Position numbers and translations under genes: made by a program. This document shows, one piece after another, positions 33,662 to 42,584 of a stretch of DNA of 64,000 nt. The notes beneath the pieces were generated by a model. The model was not told the origin of the DNA, made no database searches, and saw only the letters and a list, made by a program, of their open reading frames with translations. The stretch lies in assembly GCF_027923225.1 (NCBI RefSeq), contig NZ_BSDI01000005.1, positions 1 through 64,000 of the forward strand. Direction: 5' to 3'. This DNA is from Phytohabitans aurantiacus (lineage in GTDB: Bacteria; Actinomycetota; Actinomycetes; Mycobacteriales; Micromonosporaceae). Every line of letters starts with the position of its first letter. Position 1 is the stretch's first letter.

Positions 33662-35799
33662 CGCGTTGGTCCTTCTGCGGGTCGGGGAACAATCCGGAAT
33701 ACGCGCGCGGCGGTGGGCTCCGCGCCGGTGGGGGTCACGGTCAGCCGCCCGCTGTCCTGGGCCCAGTCGAGGCTCCAGGCGGGCAGCTCCCGCGGGTAGT
33801 GGACTTCGATGTCGACGTCCCCGCCGCGCAGGTGCGGCAGGTCCAATGTGGTGGGTGCCGTGGCGCCCCCGCGCCGCCACAGCGCCAGGTAGGTGACGTC
33901 ACCGGCACGCAGCGCCAGGCTCAGCCAGGGGTCGTCCCAGCCGGGCAGGCCGAGCGGCCACAGCGGTACCGTCGCCGCCAGGTCGGCGCGCAGCTCCTTG
34001 TAGGCGCGCACGCCGGCACGTACGGACTCCAGTTGTGCGGGTTCCATGCGGTCCAGGCGCCCGGAGAGGTACAGCCGGCCGAGCAGGCCGGTCACCATGC
34101 TGTACGCGAGCTCCTCTTCGGACATGTCCGGCTGCGGGTACGCCCAGCTGGCTGACTGCTCAGGCAGCACGGACATCGGGGCGGCGGCGGCCACCGGCGG
34201 GTACCGCACGAAGTCCTGCTGGTCGCTTGTGGACTGGAGCTGCAACCGCGACAGCATCGCGTAGTCCATGCGCATGGCGCCGGACGCGCAGTTCTCCAGG
34301 GTCACGTGCGGGTGCCGGTCGAGCAGCCGGTCAAGCCACGCCAGGTGCGCCCGGTTGTGCTCGAGCAGCCCGTCGCCGGGGCTGTCGGCGAGCAGGTCGG
34401 TGCCGGCGCCCGGATCGATGTTGTAGTCGAGCTTGAAGTAGCCGACGCCCAACTGCTCGACCAGCCGGTCGACCACCTCGTCCAGGTGGGCCACCGCGCG
34501 CGGGTGCCGCAGGTCCAGGTGGTACCGGTCGTGCTCGACCAGCCGCACCCCGCCGCGCTGGAGGAACGCCTCCTCCGGCAGCTTGTCGGCCATCGGGCTG
34601 CGCACGCCGACCACCTCGGGCTCCAGCCACAGGCCGGGCACCATGCCGCGCTCGCGGATGCGGGCCAGGACCTCCTCGATCCCGCGCGGGAACCGGGTCT
34701 GCGACGGCTGCCACTCGCCGACGCTGTCCCACCAGTGGGTGCCGTTGTCGTACCAACCGGCGTCGATGACGAACACCTCCGCCCCGGTGTCCGCCGCGGC
34801 GTCGATCAGCGGCAGCAGCTTCGCCGTCGTCGGGTCGCCCATCAGCGTGTTCATGTAGTCGTTGAAGACCACCGGCAGCGCGGTCCGGTCGGGGTGCGGG
34901 CGCACCACCGCGCGGCGGTGGGCGGTCAGCGCCGCCACCGCGGCGTCGAATCCTCCGGAAGCGCCGCCGTCGGCCACGGCGACCGACACCGGTACCGTCG
35001 TGAAGCTCTCGCCGGGCGCGAGGCGGCGCTGCCACTGGTGGTCGAGGTCGGTGGGGCCGAGCAGCGACACGTACACGCCGTCGAGTCGCTCGCCCACCTC
35101 CCAGCGCCAGGCGCCGTTGTGCTCCACCTGCCACAGCCAGGCCGGCCCGTCGCCGCGGTGCACGAGACCGCCGGTGGGCAGGTGCACACCCGTGGACCAG
35201 GTGCCCGTGCTGACCACGGCCAGGCGGCCGCGCCCGTGCTGGCCGTGCAGGGCCAGGTGGAGATCGGGTACGTCGGCGCGCAGCGGCCGCCTCGTCCACC
35301 GGCTCTCGCCGAGCCACTCGCTGTCGCCGCGTACCAGATCGAGCTCTTCCACCGGGTACCCGATCAGGCCGGCGGCGAACGACGCGACGCCGAGCAGCGA
35401 TACCGGCGTGTCGCCGCCGTTCGTGACGCGGGTGCGCACCTGGACGGCGCTGACGCCCTCCGCGGACCGGAAGGTCGTCTCGGCCGCGAGGCCGGTGCGC
35501 TCGTCGCGCAGGTCGATGCGCAGCTCGCGCCACGCGCCGTCGTGGGTCTGCGCGCTACCGGCGTAGGTCAGGCGGCGGCCGACGGCGGTCTCGGAGAAGC
35601 GGTGCGAGCCCCGGCCGCGGCCTTCGCCCGCGACCAGCACCTCGACGAGCGGCTGCGTGGCGCGAGACCGGGGCTGGCCGACCGGGTGTTGGCGGCCGCC
35701 GGCGGTCAGGGCTCGCACGGCCACTGGGCCGTCGGGGGACACGTCGACGACGAGCTTGAGCGCCGAGTGACCCCACACGAGGCTGGTGACGGTGTCCAT
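33658..35799 (-). CDS. Alpha-galactosidase, glycoside hydrolase family 36
   Basis: 713 residues, full length for GH36. The N-terminal beta-sandwich is followed by a TIM barrel: FNDYMNTLMGDPTTAKLLPLIDAAADTGAEVFVIDAGWYDN, then the nucleophile Asp in YFKLDYN (about residue 458) and the acid/base Asp in ENCASGAMRMD (about 512). GLWLEPEVV is the substrate-binding strand. No signal peptide, so it acts in the cytoplasm on imported sugars. ATG 35799 has AAGG upstream; the frame is open earlier only by chance. First gene of a five-gene operon behind two LacI operators. Confidence 0.93.
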   Translation of the reverse strand: MDTVTSLVWGHSALKLVVDVSPDGPVAVRALTAGGRQHPVGQPRSRATQPLVEVLVAGEGRGRGSHRFSETAVGRRLTYAGSAQTHDGAWRELRIDLRDERTGLAAETTFRSAEGVSAVQVRTRVTNGGDTPVSLLGVASFAAGLIGYPVEELDLVRGDSEWLGESRWTRRPLRADVPDLHLALHGQHGRGRLAVVSTGTWSTGVHLPTGGLVHRGDGPAWLWQVEHNGAWRWEVGERLDGVYVSLLGPTDLDHQWQRRLAPGESFTTVPVSVAVADGGASGGFDAAVAALTAHRRAVVRPHPDRTALPVVFNDYMNTLMGDPTTAKLLPLIDAAADTGAEVFVIDAGWYDNGTHWWDSVGEWQPSQTRFPRGIEEVLARIRERGMVPGLWLEPEVVGVRSPMADKLPEEAFLQRGGVRLVEHDRYHLDLRHPRAVAHLDEVVDRLVEQLGVGYFKLDYNIDPGAGTDLLADSPGDGLLEHNRAHLAWLDRLLDRHPHVTLENCASGAMRMDYAMLSRLQLQSTSDQQDFVRYPPVAAAAPMSVLPEQSASWAYPQPDMSEEELAYSMVTGLLGRLYLSGRLDRMEPAQLESVRAGVRAYKELRADLAATVPLWPLGLPGWDDPWLSLALRAGDVTYLALWRRGGATAPTTLDLPHLRGGDVDIEVHYPRELPAWSLDWAQDSGRLTVTPTGAEPTAARVFRIVPRPAEGPTR

Positions 35800-35820
35800 G
35801 CTTGCCTTGTACCTCCATCG

Positions 35821-35836
35821 ATGTGACCGGTCACAT
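35821..35836. promoter_or_regulatory. LacI operator, perfect 16-bp palindrome
   Basis: ATGTGACCGGTCACAT is a perfect palindrome with the central CG of LacI operators, 21 bases upstream of the GH36 start and 34 bases (centre to centre) from a second, near-identical site. Confidence 0.75.
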
Positions 35837-35854
35837 GCCATCTCTTGTGATGGA

Positions 35855-35870
35855 GTGTGAGCGGTCACAC
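35855..35870. promoter_or_regulatory. LacI operator, second site
   Basis: GTGTGAGCGGTCACAC matches its complement at all but the two bases beside the central CG and shares the TGTGA-CGGTCACA core with the site at 35821-35836. The LacI gene lies just upstream on the same strand. Confidence 0.72.
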
Positions 35871-35924
35871 GCGCCCGATGGAAGACCCCGTTACCGTCTT
35901 GTTACCAACCCGCGTCGTTCGTGA

Positions 35925-36959
35925 TCAGGGCGGTGGTGCGGTGGACTCGCGGACCACCAGGCGGGGCGGCGCCAGGCCGGACGGGGTCTCCCCCGTCACC
36001 GCCGCCAGGCAGGCGCGGCCGAGCGCCACGAAGTCCATCCGCACGGTGGTCAGGGCCGGCGTCCAGTACGCGGCGCCGGGCACGTCGTCGAAGCCCACGA
36101 CGCTCACCTGGCCCGGCACGTCGCGGCCCGCCTCGTACAGCGCCCGGCGCACCGGGAGGGCGGTGTCGTCGTTGCCGCAGAGAATGGCCGTGACCCGGGA
36201 ATCGGCGGCCAGCCGCTGCCCCGCCAGGTACGCCGAGTGCGGGTCCCAGCCGCCCGGCACCACCGCCGGTACCGGCGCACCGGCCGCTTCGAGCGCGTCA
36301 CGCCAGCCGGCCTGCCGCGCGCTCGTGCCGGTCTCGGACGGAATCGCGACGTGGTGCACGGTGCGGTGCCCGAGCTCCAGCAGGTGCCGGGTGGCGTCGG
36401 CGGCCGCCTGGCGCTCGTCCAGGAAGATCGACGCGCGGTTCGAGCCGGGCAGGCCGCCCGCCTCGGTCGCGGCGACCGCGGGCAGGTCAGCCGGCAGCGC
36501 CCGCAGCACCCCGGCACCCGCCGAGTCGAACGCCACCACGATCACGCTGCCCGCGCTCGGGTCGGTGACGTACTCGACGGCGTGCCGCACGTCGTCGGGC
36601 CGGTCCGACTCGACCACCCGTACGCCCACGGCCAGCCCCTTGAGCCGGGCCGCCTCCTCGATGCCCTGCAGCGTCGACGCGTACCCGTAGAGCGTCGTGT
36701 CGGCGGTCACCACCGTGACCGCGTTCGCCCGCCCCAGGCCGAGGGCCCGCGCCGCGCGGTTCGGCCGGTACTCCAGCCGGTCGATGACGTCGAGCACCAG
36801 CCGACGCGTCTCGGGGCTGACGTTCGGCGAGTCGTTGAGCACCCGCGAAACGGTCTGGTAGGACACCCCCGCGGCGGCCGCCACGTCGCGGATGCTCGGC
36901 GGCGCACCGCCTCGTCGCCGGGCGGGCCGTTCGGAAGAAGATCGCACCACAGCACACAT
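35925..36959 (-). CDS. LacI-family regulator (alpha-galactoside operon)
   Basis: 344 residues. DNA-binding part: PSIRDVAAAAGVSYQTVSRVLNDSPNVSPETRRLVLDVIDRLEYRPNRAARALG. The sugar domain ends QVSVVGFDDVPGAAYWTPALTTVRMDF. The ATG at 36959 gives the usual family length; the frame is open to 37118 but that part is not protein-like. It is followed by the two operators and the GH36 operon on the same strand, so it probably represses that operon and is released by an alpha-galactoside. Its TGA stop falls in GTGATCAGGGCG, the same 12 bases as the left edge of the palindromic repeats at 12579 and 27832. Confidence 0.92.
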   Translation of the reverse strand: MCAVVRSSSERPARRRGGAPPSIRDVAAAAGVSYQTVSRVLNDSPNVSPETRRLVLDVIDRLEYRPNRAARALGLGRANAVTVVTADTTLYGYASTLQGIEEAARLKGLAVGVRVVESDRPDDVRHAVEYVTDPSAGSVIVVAFDSAGAGVLRALPADLPAVAATEAGGLPGSNRASIFLDERQAAADATRHLLELGHRTVHHVAIPSETGTSARQAGWRDALEAAGAPVPAVVPGGWDPHSAYLAGQRLAADSRVTAILCGNDDTALPVRRALYEAGRDVPGQVSVVGFDDVPGAAYWTPALTTVRMDFVALGRACLAAVTGETPSGLAPPRLVVRESTAPPP

Positions 36960-37066
36960 CGTGGGCGTTCGCGCTGCTCGGGTCAAAGACGATGAAGGGT
37001 CCGTCGCGCGATGTACCCGAACAATCCCGCCAGGGAACGATGTGGTCGCCCGATCCATCGCCGACG

Positions 37067-38320
37067 ATGCGAGACATGTCGAACCTTTCCCGGAGCCTCC
37101 GGACCGTCGCGACAGCACTCGTCCTCGCCGTGTCCGCCACCGCGTTACCCGCGTCCGCCTCGGCGGACACCGACAACCGCGCGCTGCGCCAGGCGCTGTC
37201 CGCCGTCCACACCGCGGGTGCGCCGGGCGCGTTCGCCGAAGCGCGCGACGGCGGCCGCGTCTGGGCCGGCGCCACCGGTATCGCCAACCTGGCCAACGCC
37301 GCGCCGACCCGCCCGCACATGCGTCACCGCGTGGGCAGCATCACCAAGACGTTCGTGGCGGCGACGATCCTGCAGCTCGCCGGCGAGCGGCGTCTCGGGC
37401 TCGACGACCCGGTCGGCAAGCTCCTGCCCGACCTGGTGACCGGCGAGGTCGGCGAGCGGGTGACCGTGCGGATGCTGCTCAACCACACCAGCGGCATCGG
37501 CAACTACACCGACGCGCTCCTCACCTCGGTCGGCGCCGTGGTGAGCGTGGGCACCACCACGTACACGCCGGCGGAACTCGTCGCGATCGCGCTGGGCATG
37601 CCGCGCACCGGCGAGCCGGGAGCCGCGTACTCGTACTCCAACAGCAACTACATCCTCGCTGGACTGATCATCCAGCGGCTCACCGGCAACGACCCCGCCA
37701 CCGAGATCACCCGGCGCATCCTGCGGCCGCTGCGGCTCACCGACACGTACTTCCCGGGCGCCGACCCGGCGATCCGCGGCCCGCACGCCGGGGCGTACTT
37801 CGCCTCGCTCGGCGTCCGCGACCTCAGCACGTACAAGATGACCTGGGGCTGGATGGCGGGCGAGCTGATCTCCACCACGTCGGACCTGAACGACTTCTAC
37901 CGGGCGCTGTTCGGTGGCAAGGTGCTGTCGCCAGCGCTGCTCGCGCAGATGCGCACCACGGTGCCGTTCGACCCGTCGGAGCCGGAGGCCGGGGGCTACG
38001 GGCTGGGCGTGTACTTCCTCGCCTCGCCGTGCGGGCAGATCTGGGGCCACGACGGTGGCGTCATCGGCCAGATCACCATCTCGTGGCACCTGCCCGACCT
38101 GGGCCGCCAGGTGACGTACGCCCAGAACTTCAGCCACTACCAGTTGACGCCGGAGCTCCACCCGATCGACGAGGCGTTCCAGGCGTTCTTGGTACGCGCA
38201 CTGTGCCCCGAGGCACTTGACTCGTCCACCGCGCCCCGCGACTCGGCCACGCCGGCCGCGCCGGCCGCGCCGGCCGCGCCGCTCCGGCTCGTCGATCAAG
38301 GGCAAATGCCCGTGCTTTGA
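37067..38320 (+). CDS. Secreted serine hydrolase, class C beta-lactamase / D-Ala-D-Ala carboxypeptidase fold
   Basis: About 417 residues. Signal peptide RSLRTVATALVLAVSATALPASASA. The three active-site elements are present: SxxK in VGSITKTF, YxN in YSYSNSNYIL and HxG in GHDGGVIG. Such proteins are carboxypeptidases, esterases or peptidases (class C type). The C-terminus is an Ala/Pro-rich tail that reads into a terminator hairpin, so the stop TGA lies in the stem. ATG 37067 or 37076 is the likely start; ATG 37040 (with GGGA before it) would give a longer signal. It is divergent from the LacI gene with about 107 bases between. Confidence 0.85.
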   Translation: MRDMSNLSRSLRTVATALVLAVSATALPASASADTDNRALRQALSAVHTAGAPGAFAEARDGGRVWAGATGIANLANAAPTRPHMRHRVGSITKTFVAATILQLAGERRLGLDDPVGKLLPDLVTGEVGERVTVRMLLNHTSGIGNYTDALLTSVGAVVSVGTTTYTPAELVAIALGMPRTGEPGAAYSYSNSNYILAGLIIQRLTGNDPATEITRRILRPLRLTDTYFPGADPAIRGPHAGAYFASLGVRDLSTYKMTWGWMAGELISTTSDLNDFYRALFGGKVLSPALLAQMRTTVPFDPSEPEAGGYGLGVYFLASPCGQIWGHDGGVIGQITISWHLPDLGRQVTYAQNFSHYQLTPELHPIDEAFQAFLVRALCPEALDSSTAPRDSATPAAPAAPAAPLRLVDQGQMPVL

Positions 38321-38327
38321 TCTCTTT
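38294..38327 (+). terminator. Intrinsic terminator after the serine hydrolase gene
   Basis: GATCAA (38294-38299) pairs with TTGATC (38317-38322), enclosing the hairpin GGGC-AAAT-GCCC (38300-38311), and TCTTTT follows. The gene's stop codon is inside the structure. Confidence 0.6.
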
Positions 38328-38340
38328 TCCGCGTGCGTTC

Positions 38341-38370
38341 GCCCTTGATCGATGCGAATGCCCTTGATCG
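38341..38370. repeat. Short direct repeats GCCCTTGATC
   Basis: GCCCTTGATC(G) occurs at 38341 and 38360, 19 bases apart, and in inverted form (GATCAAGGGC) at 38294. The same motif three times in 77 bases suggests a dispersed repeat family rather than coding sequence. The remaining stretch to 38445 shows nothing else. Confidence 0.55.
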
Positions 38371-38445
38371 GCGGGCTACGCCGATGCGCCGCGCCCTCCC
38401 GGGCGCGGCGCGCCGGCCACGGTCGCTGGCGGTCGGCGTGAGGCA

Positions 38446-38473
38446 TTGACAGGCGCCGTGTTAGCGATAACAC
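38446..38473 (+). promoter_or_regulatory. Promoter with overlapping LacI-type operator (GH127 gene)
   Basis: TTGACA (38446-38451), 16 bases, TAACAC (38468-38473). The proposed -10 lies inside GTGTTAGCGATAACAC (38458-38473), a palindrome with 6-bp arms and central CG, the form of LacI-family operators. Confidence 0.6.
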
Positions 38474-38488
38474 TCTCCGGAAACGCGC

Positions 38489-38520
38489 GCGAACCGGGCA
38501 CACCGCGAACCGGGCACACC
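38489..38520. repeat. 16-bp tandem repeat in the GH127 5' region
   Basis: GCGAACCGGGCACACC is present twice in a row (38489-38504, 38505-38520) between the two operator-like sites. It may simply set spacing between them; no function is evident. Confidence 0.7.
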
Positions 38521-38532
38521 ATGTCCGCCACG

Positions 38533-38548
38533 ATGTTAACGCGAACAT
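38533..38548. promoter_or_regulatory. Second LacI-type operator (GH127 gene)
   Basis: ATGTTAACGCGAACAT has 5-bp arms and a central CG, and resembles the site at 38458-38473 (TGTTA-CG-AACA pattern). It lies 20 bases before the GH127 start. Confidence 0.5.
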
Positions 38549-38568
38549 AGACAGCCTTCGGAGCTTTT

Positions 38569-41292
38569 ATGTCACCGTCGTCGATCAGCCGTCGCCGCCT
38601 GCTGCAAGCCGCGGGCGCCACCGCCGTCGTCTCGGCCGCCCCTGCCGCCCTCGGCAGCACCGCCGCGCAGGCGGCGCTTCCACCGGCCCGCCCGGACATC
38701 GGCGTGTCCGCGTACCCATTCGAGCTCGGCCAGGTGCGGCTCACCGCCAGCCGCTGGCTCGACAACCAGAACCGGACCCTGTCGTACCTGCGCTTCGTCG
38801 ACGTCGACCGGCTGCTCTACGTCTTCCGCACCAACCACCGGCTCTCCACCAACGGCGCCGCCGCGACCGGCGGCTGGGAGGCCCCGGGACACTTCCTGCG
38901 CGGGCAGAGCCAGGGACACTTTCTCACCGCGTGGGCGCAGGCCTTCGCGGTACTGGGTGACACCACCTGCCGCGACAAGGCGAACCACATGGTGGCCGAG
39001 CTCGCGAAGTGCCAGGCGAACAACGGCGCCGCCGGTTTCAACGCCGGGTACCTGTCGGCCGCACCCGAGGCCGACCTCACCACCATCGAGAACGGCGGCA
39101 GCGCGGGCGTGCCGTACTACTGCCTCCACAAGACGCTCGCCGGGTTGCTCGACGTGTGGCGGTACATCGGCAGCACTCAGGCGCGCGACGTGCTGCTCGC
39201 CTTCGCGGGGTGGGTCGACTGGCGCACCGCCCGCCTCTCGTACTCGCAGATGCAGAACACGCTGCGCGTCGAGTTCGGCGGGATGAACGCGGTGTTCGCC
39301 GACCTGTACCAGCAGACCGGCGACGCGCGGTGGCTGACCGTCGCGCAGCGCTTCGACCATGCGGCCGTCTTCGACCCGCTCGCGTCCAACCTGGACCGTC
39401 TTAACGGGCTGCACGCCAACACGCAGGTGCCCAAGTGGGTAGGTGCCGCCCGGGAGTACAAGGCGACCGGCACGACCCGGTACCGGGACATCGCCAGCAA
39501 CGCGTGGAACATCACCGTCAACGCGCACACGTACGTGATCGGCGGCAACAGCGAGGCCGAACACTTCCGGCCGGCCAACGCCATCGCCGCGTACCTGGAC
39601 TCGGACGTCTGCGAGCAGTGCAACACGTACAACATGCTCAAGCTGAGCCGCGAGCTGTGGCTGCTCGACCCGAACCAGGTGTCCTATTTCGACTACTACG
39701 AGCGGGCGCTGCTCAACCATCTCATCGGCGCGCAGAACCCGGCCGACGGCCACGGGCACGTCTGCTACTTCACCTCGCTGCGGCCAGGCGGCCGCCGCGG
39801 CGAGGCCGGACCGGCGGCCGGCGGCGGAAGCTTCAGCACCGACTACACGACCTTCTGGTGCTGCCAGGGCACGGGCATCGAGACCAACACGAAGCTGATG
39901 GACTCCATCTACTTCTACAACGGCACCACGTTGACCGTGAACCTCTTCATGCCGTCGGTGCTCACCTGGACCTCGCGCGGCATCACGGTCACCCAGAACA
40001 CCAGCTACCCGGCCAGCGACACCACCACGCTGACCGTCACCGGCAGCGTCAGCGGGTCGTGGTCGATGCGCTTCCGCATTCCACTGTGGGCGGTCGGTGC
40101 CACGATCAGCGTCAACGGCATGGCGCAGAGCGTCACCGCGACGCCCGGCACGTACGCGACGCTGACCCGCTCGTGGACGTCCGGGGACGCGGTGACGGTG
40201 CGGCTGCCGATGAGCGTGGTGACGCGCGCCGCCAACGACAACGCCAACGTCGTGGCGCTCACGTACGGACCGGTCGTGCTGTCCGGCAACTACGGCAACA
40301 CGACGCTCAGCGCGCTGCCGTCGCTGACCGCGGGCTCAGTGGCGCGCACGGGCACGAGCACGCTCGCGTTCACCGCGACGGCCAACGGCGCCACGGTCAA
40401 CCTGGGACCGTTCTACGACGCGCACGGCCACAACTACACCGTGTACTGGAATGCCGGCGCCTCGTCCGGGTACCGGCTCGTCAACGCGAGCAGCGGGCTG
40501 GTGCTCGGCATCCAGGACATGTCCACAGCCGACGGTGGCCTCGCCCTGCAGTGGGGCGACACCGGCACCGCCGACCACGGCTGGGAGCTCATCGTCGACG
40601 GCACCGCGCTGCGCCTGCGCAACGTCAACAGCGGCAAGGTGCTCGGCGTGGAGGGCATGTCCACCGCCGACAACGCCCGGGTGATGCAGTGGGCCGACAA
40701 CGGCACCGCCGACCACCGCTGGACGGTCGTCGACGTGGGCGACGGCACCCACAAGCTGCGCAACGCGCACACCGGAAAGCTGCTCGCCATCCTCAACGGC
40801 TCCACCGCCCAGGGCGCGCAGGCCATCCAGGATCCCGACAACGGCAGCGCCGACAACCAGTGGCGGTTCGTGCCCAACGGCTCCCGCCGCATCCAGAACC
40901 TGGCCAGCGGGCTCGTGCTCGGCGTCACCAACATGTCCACAGCGGACGGTGGCCTCGTCGTCCAGTGGGGCGACAACGGCACCGCCGACCACCTGTGGAC
41001 CGCGGTCGTCGACACCGGCGGATACCTGCGGCTGCGCAACTCGCACAGCGGCAAGGTGCTCGGCGTCGAGAACGGCGCCAACGCCAACGGCGCGCGCGCC
41101 GTGCAGTGGGCCGACGACGGCACCAACGACAACCGGTGGCGCCTGCGCTACGGCGGCAACGGCTACTTCCGGATCCAGTGCGCGAACGGCGGCCGCGTCC
41201 TGGGCGTGAGCGGCGGGTCGACCGCGCAAGGCGCCCAGGTCGTTCTCTGGGACGACAACGGCACGAACGACCACCTCTGGCGCTTCATCTGA
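38569..41292 (+). CDS. Secreted GH127-type beta-L-arabinofuranosidase with ricin-type CBM
   Basis: 907 residues. A Tat-type signal (SISRRRLLQAAGATAVVSA) shows export. The (alpha/alpha)6 catalytic domain (about 45-480) has PGHFLRGQSQGHFLTAWA, ENGGSAGVPYYCLHKTLAGL and the GH127 metal/catalytic residues in CEQC (348-351, Glu349 and Cys351) and WCCQG (Cys431-Cys432), matching the zinc-thiolate site of HypBA1. Beta-sandwich domains follow; from about 630 to the end are ricin-type beta-trefoil repeats (e.g. SGKVLGVEGMSTAD, VMQWADNGTADHRW), which bind sugars. GGAG lies upstream of ATG 38569. It would release arabinose from plant arabinan or glycoproteins outside the cell. Confidence 0.9.
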   Translation: MSPSSISRRRLLQAAGATAVVSAAPAALGSTAAQAALPPARPDIGVSAYPFELGQVRLTASRWLDNQNRTLSYLRFVDVDRLLYVFRTNHRLSTNGAAATGGWEAPGHFLRGQSQGHFLTAWAQAFAVLGDTTCRDKANHMVAELAKCQANNGAAGFNAGYLSAAPEADLTTIENGGSAGVPYYCLHKTLAGLLDVWRYIGSTQARDVLLAFAGWVDWRTARLSYSQMQNTLRVEFGGMNAVFADLYQQTGDARWLTVAQRFDHAAVFDPLASNLDRLNGLHANTQVPKWVGAAREYKATGTTRYRDIASNAWNITVNAHTYVIGGNSEAEHFRPANAIAAYLDSDVCEQCNTYNMLKLSRELWLLDPNQVSYFDYYERALLNHLIGAQNPADGHGHVCYFTSLRPGGRRGEAGPAAGGGSFSTDYTTFWCCQGTGIETNTKLMDSIYFYNGTTLTVNLFMPSVLTWTSRGITVTQNTSYPASDTTTLTVTGSVSGSWSMRFRIPLWAVGATISVNGMAQSVTATPGTYATLTRSWTSGDAVTVRLPMSVVTRAANDNANVVALTYGPVVLSGNYGNTTLSALPSLTAGSVARTGTSTLAFTATANGATVNLGPFYDAHGHNYTVYWNAGASSGYRLVNASSGLVLGIQDMSTADGGLALQWGDTGTADHGWELIVDGTALRLRNVNSGKVLGVEGMSTADNARVMQWADNGTADHRWTVVDVGDGTHKLRNAHTGKLLAILNGSTAQGAQAIQDPDNGSADNQWRFVPNGSRRIQNLASGLVLGVTNMSTADGGLVVQWGDNGTADHLWTAVVDTGGYLRLRNSHSGKVLGVENGANANGARAVQWADDGTNDNRWRLRYGGNGYFRIQCANGGRVLGVSGGSTAQGAQVVLWDDNGTNDHLWRFI

Positions 41293-41295
41293 GCG

Positions 41296-41330
41296 GGGGC
41301 GGCCGGCCAGCCCCCTGAACCGGCCGCCCC
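41296..41330. terminator. Bidirectional terminator hairpin
   Basis: GGGGCGGCCGG (41296-41306) and CCGGCCGCCCC (41320-41330) are perfect 11-bp arms with a 13-base loop, between the convergent GH127 and acid phosphatase genes. Confidence 0.7.
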
Positions 41331-41337
41331 TACCCTG

Positions 41338-41919
41338 TTACGAGAGTTGTCCGTCGTAGTCGGGGAGCTTGAAGGTGCGCTCGGCGTGGCCGCCGGTGAG
41401 GTCGGTGGTGTTGTTGCCGATGTTCGCCACGATCGTGTAGCCGCGCCGCTCGATGGCGATCCGGGCGTTCGTCTTCAGGCTCTCGACGGGCTGGAAGTCG
41501 AACGTGGGCCGCGTATACAGCCCGTCGACCGGGTAGTCGGCCTCGTCCAGGTTGTACTCCGTCCAGGGTTCGATGATCTCTGGCCGGTTGGTCACGAAGA
41601 ACACCGCCGCACCCGCGGCTCTGGCTTGCCGCGCGACCTCCAGGATGGGCGCGGTCGCGGGCAGCAGCAGGCTGTCCGAGTACTCGTCGACCAGCGCCGT
41701 GTTGTCGATGTCCAGCACGATCGCGGCGCGCACCCGGGTGTCGGGTAGGCGTGCGGCCAGGTACGACTCGGCAGCGTCAGCGACCACCGTGACGTCCGCG
41801 ATCCATGTCTCGTACGACGGCAGGGCCGCGGCCGCCGCGCCGTGAGCGGCGGTCGCCGGCGCCACCATGGCCAGAATCGTGGCGCCGACCACCGCACCAC
41901 GGCGAAGTCCAGAGCGCAT
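41338..41919 (-). CDS. Secreted HAD-superfamily acid phosphatase
   Basis: 193 residues. Signal peptide RRGAVVGATILAMVAPATAAHGA. The HAD motif AIVLDIDNTALVDEYSDS gives the nucleophile Asp and acid Asp; FFVTNRPE is motif II and SLKTNARIAIERRG supplies the motif III Lys; NIGNNTTDL replaces the usual GDxxxD acidic pair, so metal binding may be altered. ATG 41919 has GAGGGG upstream; a GTG at 41952 is possible. Likely releases phosphate from organic esters outside the cell. Confidence 0.83.
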   Translation of the reverse strand: MRSGLRRGAVVGATILAMVAPATAAHGAAAAALPSYETWIADVTVVADAAESYLAARLPDTRVRAAIVLDIDNTALVDEYSDSLLLPATAPILEVARQARAAGAAVFFVTNRPEIIEPWTEYNLDEADYPVDGLYTRPTFDFQPVESLKTNARIAIERRGYTIVANIGNNTTDLTGGHAERTFKLPDYDGQLS

Positions 41920-42012
41920 CGCATGTCCCCTCTTCACACCCAGATCTTTCACACCAGGAAAAGCGAGCGTTTTTCATTATTGGGGACAGCGTGAGCCCTG
42001 TCGATACCCTGT

Positions 42013-42525
42013 TCAGACCTCGTCGCGCAGGACGCCGTAGAGCAGCGTGTCGTGCCAGGTGCCGTCGCGGAACGCGTGGCCGCGCATGACGCCCTCGCGC
42101 TGGAAGCCGACCTTCTCCAGGGAACGCTGCTCGGCGATGTTGCCCACGTCGGTGGCGGCCTCGATCCGGTGCACCTGGGTGTGCGCGAACAGGTACCGCA
42201 CCAGCAGCCGCTGCGCCTCGGTGCCGTAGCCCTTGCCCTGGAACTCGGGCAGCAGGCCGATGCCCATGTTCCAGCAGTACGAGCTCATCGACGTGACGAC
42301 CTTGCGCCAGGCGACGAAGCCGAGCGCGTCGGCGCCCAGCGCCACCATCAGCGTGCCGCCGTCGTCGCCGAGCAGCCCGTTCTCGGCCCACCGGCGGCGG
42401 AACCGGAACGGGTCCTTCCAGCCGTGCCACTCGAACGGTCCCGCCACCTCCGGCTCCGCGAGGAAGCGTTCGATCACCTTGAGGTCCGCCTCGGTCACCG
42501 AGCGGAGCGCCACGTCATCTGCCAT
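42013..42525 (-). CDS. GNAT-family N-acetyltransferase
   Basis: 170 residues of the RimJ/RimL-like GNAT group: VALRSVTEADLKVIERFLAEPEVAGPFEW at the start, the acetyl-CoA pyrophosphate loop in GIGLLPEFQGKGYGTEAQRLLVRYLF (Q-x-x-G-x-G) and ATDVGNIAEQRSLEKVGFQREGVMRG. A TATCCT box ends eight bases before the ATG at 42525 with no ribosome site, so it may be leaderless. Substrate unknown; context gives no lead. Confidence 0.88.
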   Translation of the reverse strand: MADDVALRSVTEADLKVIERFLAEPEVAGPFEWHGWKDPFRFRRRWAENGLLGDDGGTLMVALGADALGFVAWRKVVTSMSSYCWNMGIGLLPEFQGKGYGTEAQRLLVRYLFAHTQVHRIEAATDVGNIAEQRSLEKVGFQREGVMRGHAFRDGTWHDTLLYGVLRDEV

Positions 42526-42584
42526 CGCGGCAAAGGATAATCGGCGCCGCACCGGGTATCGGGCCGCCAGTACGATCCACTGCC

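Noticed and set aside
36960..37118. N-terminal extension of the second LacI protein up to 37118
   Set aside because: The extra 53 residues are not protein-like, and ATG 36959 gives normal LacI length.
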